From assembly GCF_050947875.1 (NCBI RefSeq), contig NC_134570.1, forward strand, positions 204,703,250-204,767,249: DNA of 64,000 nt, given 5' to 3'. Both the position numbers and the translations under genes were made by a program. The stretch is from Dermacentor variabilis (taxonomy: Eukaryota; Arthropoda; Arachnida; Ixodida; Ixodidae). The notes under the pieces were generated by a model that worked only from the letters and a program-made list of their open reading frames with translations, did no database searches and was not told the DNA's origin. Positions 1-11,656 of this stretch are shown one piece after another (the first letter of the stretch is position 1; every line of letters starts with the position of its first letter).

Positions 1-261
1 GTCAAGCGCGTCGGCTTTTACACATCAATCGTCAAATGTTCCAGACTAATCGTTGGGACCCGCGTGCCTTCCACAAAGTTCTACACCATTCGCGCAAGGC
101 GATGAAATCAGATAACATAAGGTTCGGCGACAACAGAAAGCGGATAGAAGTATCGATAACTTTCCAGAAACTTCGGATACATGCAGGCGCGTCCCGCGCT
201 GTGCAATAACATTTGTTAGGCGGCGAAACGTGGTCGCCCGATAAAGATAAGTACACATGTC
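1..261. other. Unassigned leader before satellite
   Basis: I recognise no gene here. The sequence is neither satellite nor clearly LINE. It may be the edge of an older repeat truncated by the satellite. Short open frames exist on both strands but show no family motif. Confidence 0.4.
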
Positions 262-3200
262 AGCACATTTGCTGGTCGTTTGCACAGCTGATGGTCATTT
301 TCAGACTTGCTGGTCACAGGCATATTTGCTGGTCGTTTGCACAGTGGCCGGTCGTTTGTAGCCATACTTGACGTTTTCAGACGTGCTAGAAGTTCGCATT
401 TTTCCTTTGCACTTACAGAATTGCTTTGCATTTACAGAACTGCTTTACCTTTACAGAATTGCTAGAAGTTCACATGATTGTTAGACGTTTTCTTATTTGC
501 TTGAAGTTTTCAGATTTGGATGATGTTTTTAGGTTTGGTTGACGTTTGCAACTATGCTTGACGTTTGCAGCTTTGCCTGACGGTTGCAGCCTTGCTTGAC
601 GTTTTCAGACTTGCTTGACATTTTCAGACTTGCTCGACGTTTTTACAGTTGCTTGATGATTTCAGAGTTACTTGAAGTTTCCAGACTAGCTGGACATTCA
701 GAGTTCCTTGACATTTGCAGCTTTGCTTGACGTTTTGAGACTTTCTTAATGTTTTCAGCTTTGCTTGAGGTTTTCAGACTTTGTTGACGTTTGCAGCTTT
801 GCTTGAAGTTTTCAGACTTGGCGGACGTCTGTACCTTTGCTTGACGTTTACAGATTTGCTTGACGTCTTCAGACTCGCTGGTCGTTTGCAGACTCGCTTG
901 TAGTTTCCAGACTGGCTGTCCATTTGCAAACTTGCTTGGCGTTTGCAAACATGTTTGCCGTTTGCAGAATTGCGGTACGCTTGGAGAATTGCTTGGCGTT
1001 TTCAGACTTCCTCGATGTTTTCAGACTAGCTTGAAGTTTTCAAACGTGCTCGACGTTTTCGCACTTGCTTGGAGTTTTCAGACTTTGTGGGCGCTAGCAG
1101 CTTTGCTTGAAGTTTTCTAATTGGAAGACGTTTTCAGATTTCGTTGATATTTTTGTGTTTGGTTGACGTTTGTAGCTTTGCTTGACGGTTGCAGCCTTGC
1201 TTCACGTTTTAAGGCTTGCTTCGCATTAGCAGCTCTGCTTGAACCTTTCGGATTTGCTTGACGTTTCCATAGTTGCTTGAAGTTTTTGCACTCGCTGGAC
1301 GTTTTCACACTTGCTTCAATTTTCCATACTTGCTGGGCGTTCAAAAACTTGCTGGACGTTCACAGACTTACTTGACGTTTGCAGCTTTGCTTGGAGTTTT
1401 CAGACTTGCATGGAGTTTTCAGACTGGCTTGCCGTCTTCAGACTCACTGGTCGTTTGCTGAATTGCTGGTCGTTTGTAGACTCGCTGGTCGTTTGCAGAT
1501 TCGCAGGTCGTTTGCAGATTCGCAGGTCGTTTGCAGATTTGCTTAATGTCTGTTGACTTGCTTGATGTTTTAAAACTTTCTTGATGTTTTGAGATTTGCT
1601 AGACGTTTGCAGATTTGCTTGATAGTTGGAGTCTTGCTTCACGTTTTCGGACTTGCTTCACGTTTTCAGACTCGCCGGGCTTTTTCACATTGGCTTGACG
1701 CTTTCAGCTTTACTTGAAGTTTTCAGACTTGGTTCAGGTTTGAAGCTTTGTTTGAAGTTTTCAGACTTGCTTGACGTTTGCAGCTTTGCTTGACGTTTTC
1801 AGACTCGCTTGACATTTGCAGCTTTGCTAGACGTCTTCACACTCGCTGGCCGTTCGCAGACTCGCTGGTCGTTTTCAGATCTGGTTCACGTCCGCTGATT
1901 TGTTTGATGTTTTAAAAGCAGCTTTGCTTCACATTTTCAAATTTCCTAGGCGTTTATAGAGTTCCTGGGCGTTTGTAGAGTTGCTGTAAGTTTTCAAGCT
2001 TGCTTGACGTTAAAATACTAGCTTCACGTTTTCACACTAGCTTTGCCTTTGCAGACTTGCTTTACGTTTGCAGACTTGCTTTACGTTTGCAGACTGCCTT
2101 GACGTTTGCAGACTTGCTTACCATTTGCAGACTTGCTTAACGTTTGCTGACTTGCTTGACGTTTGCAGACTTGTTTGACCTTTGCAGACTTGCTTCACCT
2201 TCGGAGGCTTGCTGGACTGTTGCAGATTTGCTTGACGTTCCCGGACTTTCTTAATGTTTGCAGATTTGCTTGACGTTTTCAGACTCACTGGCCGTTTGTA
2301 GACTCGCTGGTCGTTTGCAGGCTCGCTGTTCGTTTGCAGAAGTGCTGGTCGTTTCCAGACTTACCTGTCGTTGGCAGATTTGCTGGTTGTTTGCACAGTG
2401 GCTGGTCGTTTGTAGCCATACTTGACGTTTGCAGACTTGTTGGATATCTGCATACTTTCTGGACGTTTGCATACTTGCTTTGCGTTTACAGAATTGCTTT
2501 CAGATTTGCTTTCAGATTTCAATATTGCTTTGAGATTTGCAAATCTGAATGCTGAAGCATTCAGATTTGCTCTGAGTTTTGATATTCGGTTTGAGTTTGC
2601 AGATTTTGTTTACGTTTTCAGACTTACTCGACGTCTTCAGACTTGCTTGAAGTTTTCAGTTTTGCTTGCTGTTTGGAGATTTGCTTGATGTTTTCAGATT
2701 TGCGTCGTGTTTCAGATTTGCGTCGTGTTTCAGATTTGCGTCGTGTTTTCAGATGTGCGTCATATATTCAGATGTGCGTCATTTTTTTTCAGATGTGCGT
2801 CATGTTTTCAGATGTGCGTCATTTTTTCAGATTTGCCTGCTGTTTTCAGATTTGTTTGGTGTTAGCAGCTTTGCTTGACAACCGCAGACTATCTTGAAGC
2901 TTTCAGATTTGCTCTACGTTTTCAGATTTGGTTTACGTTTGCAGACTTGCTGGACATTTTCAGACTTGCTGGATGTTGTCAGGTTGACTTTTCCAGATTT
3001 ACTTGAAGCTTTCACGACTTGAAATTTTCCCACTTGTTTCAAGTTTCCACGCTGCTTGAAGTTTGCAGACTCACTTGGTGTTTTGACACTTGCTTGAAGT
3101 TTGCAGACTTGCTTGACATTTGCAGCCAATGCTTCTAGTTTTCAGAATTGTTGGACGTTTGCAGCTTCCTTCAAGTTTTCAGACTTGCTGGACATTTGCA

Positions 3201-3810
3201 AACTTGCTGCAAGTGTTCAGTTTTGCTGGAAGTTGTCAGTCTTGCTCCAAGTTTTCGGTTTTTCTACAAGTGTTCAGTTCTTCTAGAAGTTTGAGGACTT
3301 GCTTGAAATTTTCAGATTTGCTAGAAGTTCTTACACTTGTTTGAATTCTTGTTCTTGCTTGAGGTTTATAGACTTGCTTAACACTTGCAGTCTCGCTGGA
3401 AGTTTGCAGAATTGCTTGACATTTTCACACTTGCTTGAAGTTTGCAGACTTGCTCGACGTTTTCACACTTGTTTGAAGTTTCCAGACTTCCAGGACGTTT
3501 GCGGACTTCCTTGACAACTTCTGATTTGCTTGAGGTTTGCAGCTTTGCTTGACATTTTCGACTTGGTTGTGCGTTATGTTTTCAGATTTGCGTCATTTTT
3601 TTCAGATTTGCCTGACGTTTGCAGCTTTGCTTGACGTCCGCAGACTTGTTTGAAGCTTTCAGATTTGCTCTACATTTGCATACTTGCTCTATTTTTGCAT
3701 AGTTGCTCTACATTTGCAGACTTGCTCTATATTTGCAGACTTGCTCTACGTTTGCAGACTTGCTCGACGTTTGCAGGCATGCTTGACGTTCGCAGACTTG
3801 CTTGACTCTT
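262..3810. repeat. 19-bp degenerate satellite, block 1
   Basis: Tandem array of a 19-bp unit close to gcttgacgttttcagactt, with many point variants and some 18- and 20-bp units. Unit variants alternate between 'ttttcaga' and 'tttgcagc' cores. Around 2700-2850 a sub-block is locally homogenised on gcgtcatgttttcagatgt. Since 19 is not a multiple of 3, three units (57 bp) return to the same frame. Stop codons are rare in the unit, so the array yields many false open frames of 60-100 codons rich in Leu, Phe and Cys. I treat none as a gene. The array ends near 3810, where LINE-A starts. The same unit returns at 23227-23830. Confidence 0.9.
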
Positions 3811-4393
3811 TTTGCCTTTAAATAGTAATTGGGTGGTTTTCTTTTTCGTTCCTTTTTTTCCCTCTCGTATTTCGGGTGCGCGGGTGTGCTTCGTGTACAT
3901 TTGTTTTGCAGGACGATTAGAGCGTCCTTTCGTGCCACGTGTTCCAACACGTGCAGCGGGGTGGGACGTTGAGTGTTTGTAGTCCTTAAATAGTAGCTTG
4001 GAAGTGGCAAGACAAATAGCTATTAGTGGTTTTACTGTGCGTGTTTGGTAGAAAAGTGAGAGCATGGCCGCGTGGTTGAGTGCGTGCGACAGCGTGTCAT
4101 ACCTTCGGTCTCCGCGACATTGATTGTTTTTGAAACAGTGGTGAGAGTTGCTTTGCGGCATTTTGAGGATTTGGATCCTGTGCGTATCGGTTTTTTCTAA
4201 AAGGTACGTGCTCTCCATTGATATAGTATTATAATATTTGCAAAAAGCTGTGCAATACATGGCGAGAAAGCCGGTAAAGCAGGCAGTACGGGGAGGGGGG
4301 TAGTCCCTCAAGGCAGATGAGGAGACGGGGGAGAATAGAGAGGGCGTCGAAACAACCGGCACACAATGTGATGTCGATACTAGGCTGCAGAAA

Positions 4394-5311
4394 ATGGAGG
4401 CTTTCCAGGAAGAGCTTCTCAAACAGGTGCTAGAGCTCAAAAATGAGCTAAATCAGGAGCGTGAGGCACGGAAGGTAGTTGAAAAAAGACTTGAAGCAGC
4501 CGAGGAAAAGCTGGACAGGGCCGCCATTGTGAACGAGAATGTGCGTGACAACGGAACGCACACCCCCGACGTGACACGCGAGGGAGGGTCAGAGAAATAC
4601 GTCGAACGCAGGCAGAGTGATGAAGGGTTAGCTGGAAAGAGCAGCACCTACCTTGAGGCCGCTACGCGGAAAAAGCAGGAGCCCAGGGGACAATGCCCCT
4701 TGTCGAGTCCGAATCATGCGGAAAATGACAAAGGGAAGCAGCGAGAGGTAGGAGAAAGTGAAAGGCTGGTTATCGCTAGCTATTCAAACCTGGCTGGGTG
4801 CTCAAAAGCAATTGTGGAGAGGGTGAAAGGCGACAAAAGAGTGGCGGTAGGGACATTTCCAGGGCGCACACTGGGTTCTGTCATGGATCGAGCAAAAGAA
4901 AAGCTCGCGGAAAATGCCCACGTGCGCAACCTCGTCATAGTAGCAGGTGGGCTAAATGACGTCCTAAACAGGAAAGGGCCAGGACTAGCCCAGCGCTTGG
5001 CGAAGGGGGTGGACGACTTGCGTGAGCTATCCCCTCAGGTGCAGATCGTGGTGTGCACGGTGCCGGAGGTGCCTGTGCGTGACAGTCACGTACAAAGAGC
5101 CGTAGTGGCTGCTAATGAGGCAATATGGAAAATGAGCCGAGAGAAAGGCTTCGAGGTAGTCGAAGTAAACAGGGAAGTGAGAAGTTGTGGTAACTTTAAA
5201 CGAGACGAGATCCACATCAATTACAGGCTGGCACGAGAAGTGGGCTGGCGACTTGGTGGGCGCACTGTTACTTTCTTAGGGGGCCCGCAGGCGTTCAGTA
5301 GGTCAGAGTAG
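4394..5311 (+). CDS. LINE-A ORF1: coiled coil plus SGNH-hydrolase-like domain
   Basis: This 305-codon frame is intact. Residues 1-45 are heptad-like and charged (ELLKQVLELKNELNQEREAR), as expected of a coiled coil used for ORF1 protein assembly. Residues 125-295 resemble an SGNH/GDSL hydrolase. A degenerate first block ends in a Ser (ASYSN, about 129-131), the third block keeps GGLND (185-189), and the last block keeps the D-x-x-H pair (Asp271, His274). Such esterase-like domains occur in ORF1 of CR1/L2-group LINEs and probably act in the element's ribonucleoprotein. The start used is the first Met in frame. The true start may lie upstream, because the 5' leader has no clear alternative. Six bases separate it from the next frame. 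It has no stop, unlike ORF2. Confidence 0.75.
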   Translation: MEAFQEELLKQVLELKNELNQEREARKVVEKRLEAAEEKLDRAAIVNENVRDNGTHTPDVTREGGSEKYVERRQSDEGLAGKSSTYLEAATRKKQEPRGQCPLSSPNHAENDKGKQREVGESERLVIASYSNLAGCSKAIVERVKGDKRVAVGTFPGRTLGSVMDRAKEKLAENAHVRNLVIVAGGLNDVLNRKGPGLAQRLAKGVDDLRELSPQVQIVVCTVPEVPVRDSHVQRAVVAANEAIWKMSREKGFEVVEVNREVRSCGNFKRDEIHINYRLAREVGWRLGGRTVTFLGGPQAFSRSE

Positions 5312-5317
5312 ATAGTA

Positions 5318-6200
5318 ATGAGCATCGCCGCAGAAAACAGCAAAAGTAGGAAAGCAAGAATAAGAGCTCGCCATGCAATAGGCTACATAAGCATGCAGGG
5401 CGGCAGACGAAAGGAAAGGTGGGCAGAAATTGAGGAGCAGTCACATAGAGAACAATTTGGGGTGTATGCGGTTACAGAAACGCACCTTAGAAGAGCCGCC
5501 AGTTATTGAGAATTATGTTTGGGAAGGGTGCAACAGAACTAAGTCGGAAAGAAAGGGAGGGGGAGTCGGAACGCTCATCCATCAGGGAGCCAAATGGAAA
5601 AGAGTAAATTCACAATGTCAAGAGCACCTTTGGTTATCAGGTACAATGAGTGGGAAAGAAACTTGGCTGGGCGTTACGTATTTGTGGACCGGAAAAAATT
5701 GCACAGAGAAGAATAAAGAGTTAGTGGAATGCATAAGCGCTGATATTAAGGGTTTCGGGAGTGGTGCTGAAATTGTCCTATTAGGTGACATGAATGCCCA
5801 CATACAGGATTTAGATGGCTATACCGACAATAACGGGAAGTCAATGCTGGACCTTTGTGAGCAACATAACCTCGTGATCGTGAATACAGGGCCTAAGTGT
5901 GTAGGACAGATCACGTGGGAAGTGGGAAACCGGCAATCGACCATTGATTACTGTCTGATGACAGAAGGAATTCATGATAACTTGAGAGAAATGGTCATCG
6001 ATGAGGAAGGGTTTAACAGCATAGGGAGTGACCATAAACGCATCATATTGAAAATGGGATATGTAGTTGGGAAAGAGAGCAAGGAGAGCAAAATGGCCAG
6101 TCCAAATTTGAACGCTGAACAAATAGCAAATACAGTCACTAGAGTTGAGGCAGAACTTGGCAAAGGCCAAGTAAAGAGTGGGAATATGGTGAGCTTCTAA
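5318..6200 (+). pseudogene. LINE-A ORF2, endonuclease part (frameshifted)
   Basis: Apurinic-like endonuclease (EEP family) that would nick the target for target-primed reverse transcription. The first frame (5318-5509) carries a YAVTETHLR motif with the catalytic Glu. The reading then shifts to a second frame (5430-6200) with LLGDMNAH (catalytic Asp-Asn) near 5780, QSTIDYCL near 5940 and GSDHKRI near 6025, the terminal SDH motif. The catalytic set is thus complete in sequence but split by a frameshift near 5500. A stop follows at about 6198, and more broken frames (6244-6749) link it to the reverse transcriptase. Confidence 0.8.
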
Positions 6201-6243
6201 GTCTAATAACGACAGAAATACGGAAAGAGAAACAACATGTTCG

Positions 6244-8177
6244 TTGGAAAGGAAGAAAAAGAAACCGAAAAGCTGGTGGAACAAGGAGATACGAGAAGCG
6301 ATCGCCGAACGACAGAAAGCATCTCGAGAGCACAGGCAGGCAAAGAAGGCGCAGTTGCCACAGGATGAAGTAACTATAGTAAATGGGAAATATACCGGGA
6401 GAAAAAGACTATGGTTCAAATACTGGTTCAAGCAAAATGAAAAGGTGAAAGTGAACGTTGGTTGTCAGAAATACGTGAGAAAAAGAAGGCCGCACCTAGA
6501 ATATTTTGGAACCACATAACATTATTAGGCAAGAAGTCAACAACAATACAACAACATATCCTAGACGAAGATGAAAACAGACTGGAAGGAGAAGCGGCAA
6601 TAAATTACACCCGAAAAGCAACAACCGAGTCTTTCCAAGGCAATGACCAGGTTATACTTGATGAAAAAAAAAGCATGAAAAAGACCCGGGGAAAAGCAGC
6701 TGGTGCTGACAAATTTAAACTGGAAGAAAGCGGAAGGGAAAATTCCTAAGCGCACAGCCACAGGGCTAGCTAGACCAGGTTCCCGTTAGGCTGATAAATG
6801 AACTAGGACCAAAAAGTAAGGAAGCTCTGGTGAAAGCAGTGGAAAAAACTTTAAAAGATAGACGAATACCAGACAGTTGGCGACAAAGTAGAATGAATTT
6901 AATTTATAAAGGTAAGGGGGAGAAAGACAGAATTCACTCGTAATGACCGTTGACCATTACATCGGTAATAAACAGGCTAGCAATGCAGGTAATCAAATTA
7001 AAGCTTCAAGCATGGACAGAGAATAATGACATTTTGGGAGAGCTTCAGAACGGCTTCAGAATAGGTAGGCGTTTGGATGATAACTTGTTTGTTCTTACTC
7101 ATGTGTATTGAAATATCAAAAGCAGAAAGCAGACCGTTGTATGTGGCCTTTTTAGACATTACAGGAGCCTACGACAACGTAGACCGCAACATTTTGTGGG
7201 ATATTCTGGAAGGGGAAGGCTTAGGTAACGATTGTATACAGCTTTTGAGAGAGATTTACCTAGAAAATACCGTTTGCGTTGAATGGGAAGGGATGATGAG
7301 TGAGGAGAAAGTTCATATCAACAAGGGACTGAGGGAGGGGTGCCCTTTATCCCTGCTGCTGTTTATGATGTACATGGTGAGGATGGAGAGGGCGCTAGAA
7401 GGAAGTAATATCGGGTTTAATCTCTCATACAAACAGGCGGGTACAGTAATAGAGAAGCAACTCCCAGGTTTATTTTATGCGGACGACATTGTGCTGCTAG
7501 CTAACAAGCAAAGGGATTTGCAACGTCTGGCTAATATCTGTGGACAGGAAGGCAACAATTTAGGTTTGAAATTTAGTGTTAGAAAATCAGGTGTTGTGGT
7601 ATTCAATGAAAACAGTGAACAGACAGTGGAGATACAGGGCCAAGAAATACCTCGGGTAACAGAATATAAATACCTTGGTATATGGATAAACGAAGGCAAT
7701 GGATATATGGAAACACAGGAAAAAACCATAACAGTAAAGGGGAAGAGAAATGCAGCCATAATGAAGCACAAAGCGCTATGGGGATACAATAGGTACGAGG
7801 TCCTCCGAGGTATGTGGAAAGATGTAATGGTTCCAGGACTTACTTTTGGAAATGCGGTTGTTTGCTATAAATCAGGGGTACAATCAGGACTCGACGGGAA
7901 CCAAAGGTCAGTGGATCGCCTCGCATTGGGCGCTCATGGGAAGACTGCAAATGAAGCTGTGCAAGGTGATATGGGGTGGAGTAGTTTTGAAGTGAGGGAA
8001 GCTCGCAGTAAAATTGAGTATGAAGAACGGCTGAGAAATATGGAAGAAAGTAAATGGGCTGGGAGAGTGTTCAGGTATCTGTACAGGAAAAACATTCATT
8101 CACAGTGGAGGAAAAGAACTAGGAAGCTTACCAGCAAGTATGCGGCCTGTAGGGTGGACAACACAGCAACAAATTAG
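6244..8177 (+). pseudogene. LINE-A ORF2, reverse transcriptase part
   Basis: Broken frames at 6244-6519 and 6462-6749 cover the linker, which is Lys-rich and includes KPKSWWNKEIREA. The stretch 6750-7076 has several stops but still encodes the start of the RT fingers. From 7077 to 8177 one frame holds the RT core: FLDITGAYDNVDRNILW (first catalytic Asp), GLREGCPLS (for the usual R/QG.PLS motif), GLFYADDIVLLA (catalytic YADD) and EYKYLGIWIN (thumb). It ends at a TAG. Enzymatic function is unlikely because of the upstream breaks. RT motifs resemble those of several LINE clades, so I do not name one. Confidence 0.8.
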
Positions 8178-8178
8178 G

Positions 8179-8583
8179 TCAAGCGGAGAGTCAGAGAGGC
8201 TGAATTAATCTCATGGGTGGCGGCAATGGAAAAGAAACCTGCCATGAGTAACTACTTAAGAGGAAAAAACGAAATCAGGAAAGAAACCATTTATGATAAC
8301 TCAAAGGGAAGCTCATTACTTTTCGAAGCGAGATCGGGATGCCTTAGAACACGCACCTATAAAGCGAGATATAAGAAGGAAGAAGAAGCATGTGCTTGCT
8401 GTGGTAAAGCTAGGGAAACTACGGAGCGCGTTTTATTGGAATGTGAAGATCTACGTCTACCCAGCGGTCGATTTAGGCACCACTGGCCTCCTTGAAGCCC
8501 TTGGGTTTAGAGGGAGCAGTGGTAAAGCAAACATGTCCGCAATAGACATTAGTAAGAGGCGACTGGAGGATTGGTGGAAGTAG
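8179..8583 (+). pseudogene. LINE-A ORF2 C-terminal Cys-rich remnant
   Basis: Two overlapping frames continue the protein after the TAG at about 8175. One carries CACCGKARETTERVLLECED, a Cys-x2-Cys...Cys pattern common near the C terminus of LINE ORF2 proteins. The frame then shifts again near 8470. The sequence is followed by an A/T-rich 3' UTR. Confidence 0.6.
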
Positions 8584-8770
8584 GGAAACGACAAAAGACG
8601 GATACGTACAAAAGCACAGTTCCCAATAGGGGATCAGAAAATTTGGGCGTGGTAGTTCATAGTGTTCATTTTTCTTTTTTTTTCTTTTTTCATTGTTTAA
8701 CCTAGGTAGAATATTAGGCAGTAAAGTAGCAAGAGCTTGGTGGCGCAACCTACCGCCCCGTTCCAAAGGA

Positions 8771-8810
8771 GACGCTCATAATATCCATCCTATCCATCCA
8801 TCCATCGTAA
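8771..8810 (+). repeat. (TCCA)n tail of LINE-A
   Basis: Short run of TCCA/ATCC units after the conserved 3' UTR motif 'gttccaaaggagacgctc'. LINEs with simple-repeat tails start target-primed synthesis at such ends. The same UTR plus tail appears in reverse at 63751-63850, which confirms that this is the natural 3' end. Confidence 0.8.
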
Positions 8811-8987
8811 GGCGCACGTTTCCAAGCATTTCCAAGGGAGAGCCGGCCGTCCATGCGGTCCTTGCGCCGGGAAGCAAGCGTTGCGAAGTAGCGTGGTTCC
8901 TGTTTCACGTACGTTTTTATTTTCTCGTCCAGCTGTTTCGTTACGCGTTTCTAACGTGGAGTTATTAGATGCGTCACGGCATACGCA

Positions 8988-9368
8988 ATGCCAAAGAACT
9001 GTTGTGTGCCGCGATGCAAATCCAATGCTGCGAGGAACTCCGACCGTTCTCATCACGAGCTGCCGGCGAAGGAGCAACTCCGGGATGTCAGGCTGCGGCA
9101 GATTTCGCGACAAGGCAACGACAAAGGTAGCCAGTGGGTGCCGAACTCCAGGGCCGTCGTTTGTTCGCTTCACTTCAAGGAGGACGACTACAAGGAAGGA
9201 TTAAAACGCAAGGTGCTGCGGCCGACAGCCGTGCCGACTCAATTTCCGTCGTACCCTGTATACATGCTGCCCGCGGCTTCGAAGAAACGCCGACCAGTGG
9301 TACGTGTCGCACCTGCCACTGCCATAACCAAAAAAGGCGACTCATTGCAGGAGCTGTGTGCAGGATAA
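8988..9368 (+). CDS. THAP zinc-finger exon of P-element-like transposase
   Basis: The frame starts MPKNCCVPRC, and the C2CH zinc ligands follow THAP spacing: Cys at residues 6 and 10, then VVCSLHF with Cys and His near residue 60. The PTAVPTQFP stretch matches the usual AVPT..P tail of THAP fingers. THAP fingers bind specific DNA at transposon ends. The frame stops at 9366-9368 and homology appears to continue in another frame. The ATG sits in a good context after an untranslated leader from about 8880. Confidence 0.75.
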   Translation: MPKNCCVPRCKSNAARNSDRSHHELPAKEQLRDVRLRQISRQGNDKGSQWVPNSRAVVCSLHFKEDDYKEGLKRKVLRPTAVPTQFPSYPVYMLPAASKKRRPVVRVAPATAITKKGDSLQELCAG

Positions 9369-10959
9369 GAAAACGAAGCGTCCCGCCGCTCTGATGCGGA
9401 CTTAGGTAAAATTGAAGGCGACGTGGAGCTCCGCGCAACGCCGCCGCATGCGGACGAGGTCGCTGGTCCGGAAAACTGCTTGGCCACAGGACGCAGCTTT
9501 GCAAAGCGGTGTGAAAGCGCAAGAATGCCAGACGACGTTCTGTTTGACAAGCTTTATGGCAAATACCAAGAGGAACGCGCACCGCCTGCAAATGCAAGCT
9601 AGCAGACCCAACGAGCGACTACAAAAGCTGAAAAAAAAATGCGACGATGCTCAGGAGAAGCTAAAGCTATACGAAGGGGACCAGGCGGTACAGGCTATAA
9701 CGAAGATAAGAAAAGCAGCAGCGGAGGGCGACAAAACTGCCGAGTTTCTCGTTGAACAAGTTTAAAATTTTAGTAAGGTCAGACCAACATGGCAAGAGAA
9801 TACAGTTCGAGAATGTGTGCTGTGGAAGGCAACGCCTCGTAAAGGGTACGAACACGTGAAAGCGAGAAAGCTTCTCAGGACGCCTTGCCGATCTACGCTG
9901 CAGAAGTTTCTTGGGTCATCTACAGGAGAGACCGGAATAACTAGCCTCATCCGCGAACGTCTTCAAGGGGAAAGGCGTAGTTTACTCTCAGAAAAAGAGC
10001 CGTAGTGCAGCCTCATAGTTGACGAAATGTCAATACAGCAGAAAGTTACTTATGATCGACAAGTGGATAGAATTTTTGGGCTCGTCGATGTACAGTGCCA
10101 GGCGCGAGAACCTGCTGTTGTGGTAGCCAACAGGCTTCTTTGCTTTGTTTTGCGTGGACTCTCAACAGTATATGTGATTCCAGTAGGTTATTTATTCACG
10201 AGAAATTTGAAGCACGATAAGCTCCTCCTGACGCGCAGTGTCATCAAGGCAGTTAAAGAAAGAGGATTTCGAATTGTCCGCATTGTCACTGACAACCACC
10301 AAACCAACACAGCCATGTTCCGGAACGGAACTTGTCCGATGACAACACACTCCAGCATGTCGTCCCACATCCAGAGCGCGAAGGCGAGCCTCTATTTTTG
10401 TCATTTGACCCTAGCCACCTGATCAAAAACTTAAGGACGAACTTGCTGGAAAGCGAAATGTCCGACGGTATCGAGCCAATCAAAGGGGGCGTTTTCCTGA
10501 AGACACTCTACAACATCCAGAGAGATATGCTTGTTAAGCCAGTGCGACTGTTGAGCCGTGCTCACGTTGAACCCAGCAATCTTGAAAAGATGAAGGTCTG
10601 TCGCGCGACATTGCTCTTCTCGCCTACGATAATCGCCATGCTCGAATACCTTCAAAAAAATCCTCGATCACATGAGAAGGCTGCGCAATTTCAGGATTGT
10701 CGGTCAACTATCATATTCATGAAATATGTTGGGTTGTGGTATGACCTCCATGACATTTCCGGTTGGAAATCGAGGGAAAGGCCATTCGTCAAAACTGAGG
10801 ATGATAGGTTGGCTTGGCTTGAAGTTGACTTCATCAGTTACCTCGAAAATGTGAGACGTGAACCCGTATGCAGTCGCTTACAAAGGAGACCTACGAGGCT
10901 ACCGTAATGACAACTAGATCAACGGTTGCCGTCGTTGAGTACATGCTGACCGACCTGGG

Positions 10960-11090
10960 GTAAGCACAAATTCTGCGAAAATTTGCCTGCTAATTTTACG
11001 TTCTGATTATAGCTTGGCTAATGTGATGCGTGACTTCAAGGTGTTAACCATACTTGTTTTTGTTTGGCTTTTGAAAAACTGCAGCTTCAA
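10960..11090 (+). other. Intron in P-like transposase
   Basis: The coding frame ...VEYMLTDLG ends at a GTAAGC donor near 10960. An acceptor (ttgaaaaactgcag) near 11090 leads into the conserved FKYVLTRGLNSDPVESVF stretch. The retained intron shows that the locus is not a processed copy. Confidence 0.6.
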
Positions 11091-11540
11091 GTACGTACTG
11101 ACCCGTGGGCTCAACAGCGATCCAGTAGAGTCTGTGTTCAGCTGCTTCCGCCAATTCAATGGCGGTAATGACCGAGTTGATGCAAGAGCAGCAGTCTTCA
11201 CAGCAGAGAAGTTGCTGAAGGTTCGGCTGCTGTTTGCTTCTTGAAGTGTCTAGTGTTTTGGTTTTTGCAAAAGTGGCAATCGCCAACCATGTTCTGGGGC
11301 ACAGGTCGGGATTTTACAGGCTGCCAGCACTGGAAACGCGCCATCAAGTTCAGAGTGCAAGACAGCGGTGAAAGGTTGGAACCACGACGGTGACCGAGAA
11401 GACCCAACTATACCGGAGGCAGCCTTGGCAGTGTTGTGGAAGTTGCAGCATGTGATGAAGCACGACGAGGTCTCTCCACACCTTGAGTTCGCACCGCTCA
11501 CATACATGGCGGGGTACTTGGCTTTCGTCTGTGAGCAAAA

Positions 11541-11656
11541 GGTGAGCTCTATTTTTTTAGATGACCATGCCTACTCTATGATTAGCCATTTGAATATTGG
11601 TTAAGTTGAAGACAATTGACGCAATTAGTGAAATCTGAATCTGTGAAATTATACAG
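11541..11656 (+). other. Second intron in P-like transposase
   Basis: Donor gtgagc after '...gagcaaaag' (near 11541) and acceptor ttatacag before the Cys-rich last exon at 11657. Both sites are canonical. Confidence 0.6.

Larger units (their letters stand above)
3811..8810 (+). mobile_element. LINE-A, non-LTR retrotransposon, decayed
   Basis: A nearly full-length LINE on the plus strand. Order: 5' leader, ORF1 with coiled coil and SGNH-hydrolase-like domain (4394-5311), AP endonuclease (5318-6200), reverse transcriptase (catalytic FYADD near 7480), a C-terminal Cys-rich segment (to 8583), a 3' UTR and a short (TCCA)n tail at about 8780-8806. Frameshifts and stops break ORF2, so the copy is dead. 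ORF1 esterase domains are known in CR1/L2-type LINEs, which makes that group likely, but I cannot fix the clade. The same 3' end lies antisense at 63751-64000 and an internally deleted copy at 12368-12712. The 5' boundary is approximate. Confidence 0.85.

Noticed and set aside
643..3514. Many open frames of 60-100 codons on both strands in the first 3.8 kb
   Set aside because: They are translations of the 19-bp satellite in several frames at once (57-bp protein period, Leu/Phe/Cys-rich). No start context, splice sites or family motif supports a gene.
262..3810. CRISPR-like array or telomere repeat
   Set aside because: The units are degenerate and directly adjacent, with no unique spacers of fixed size, and they are not a telomere motif such as TTAGG. 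The context is eukaryotic.
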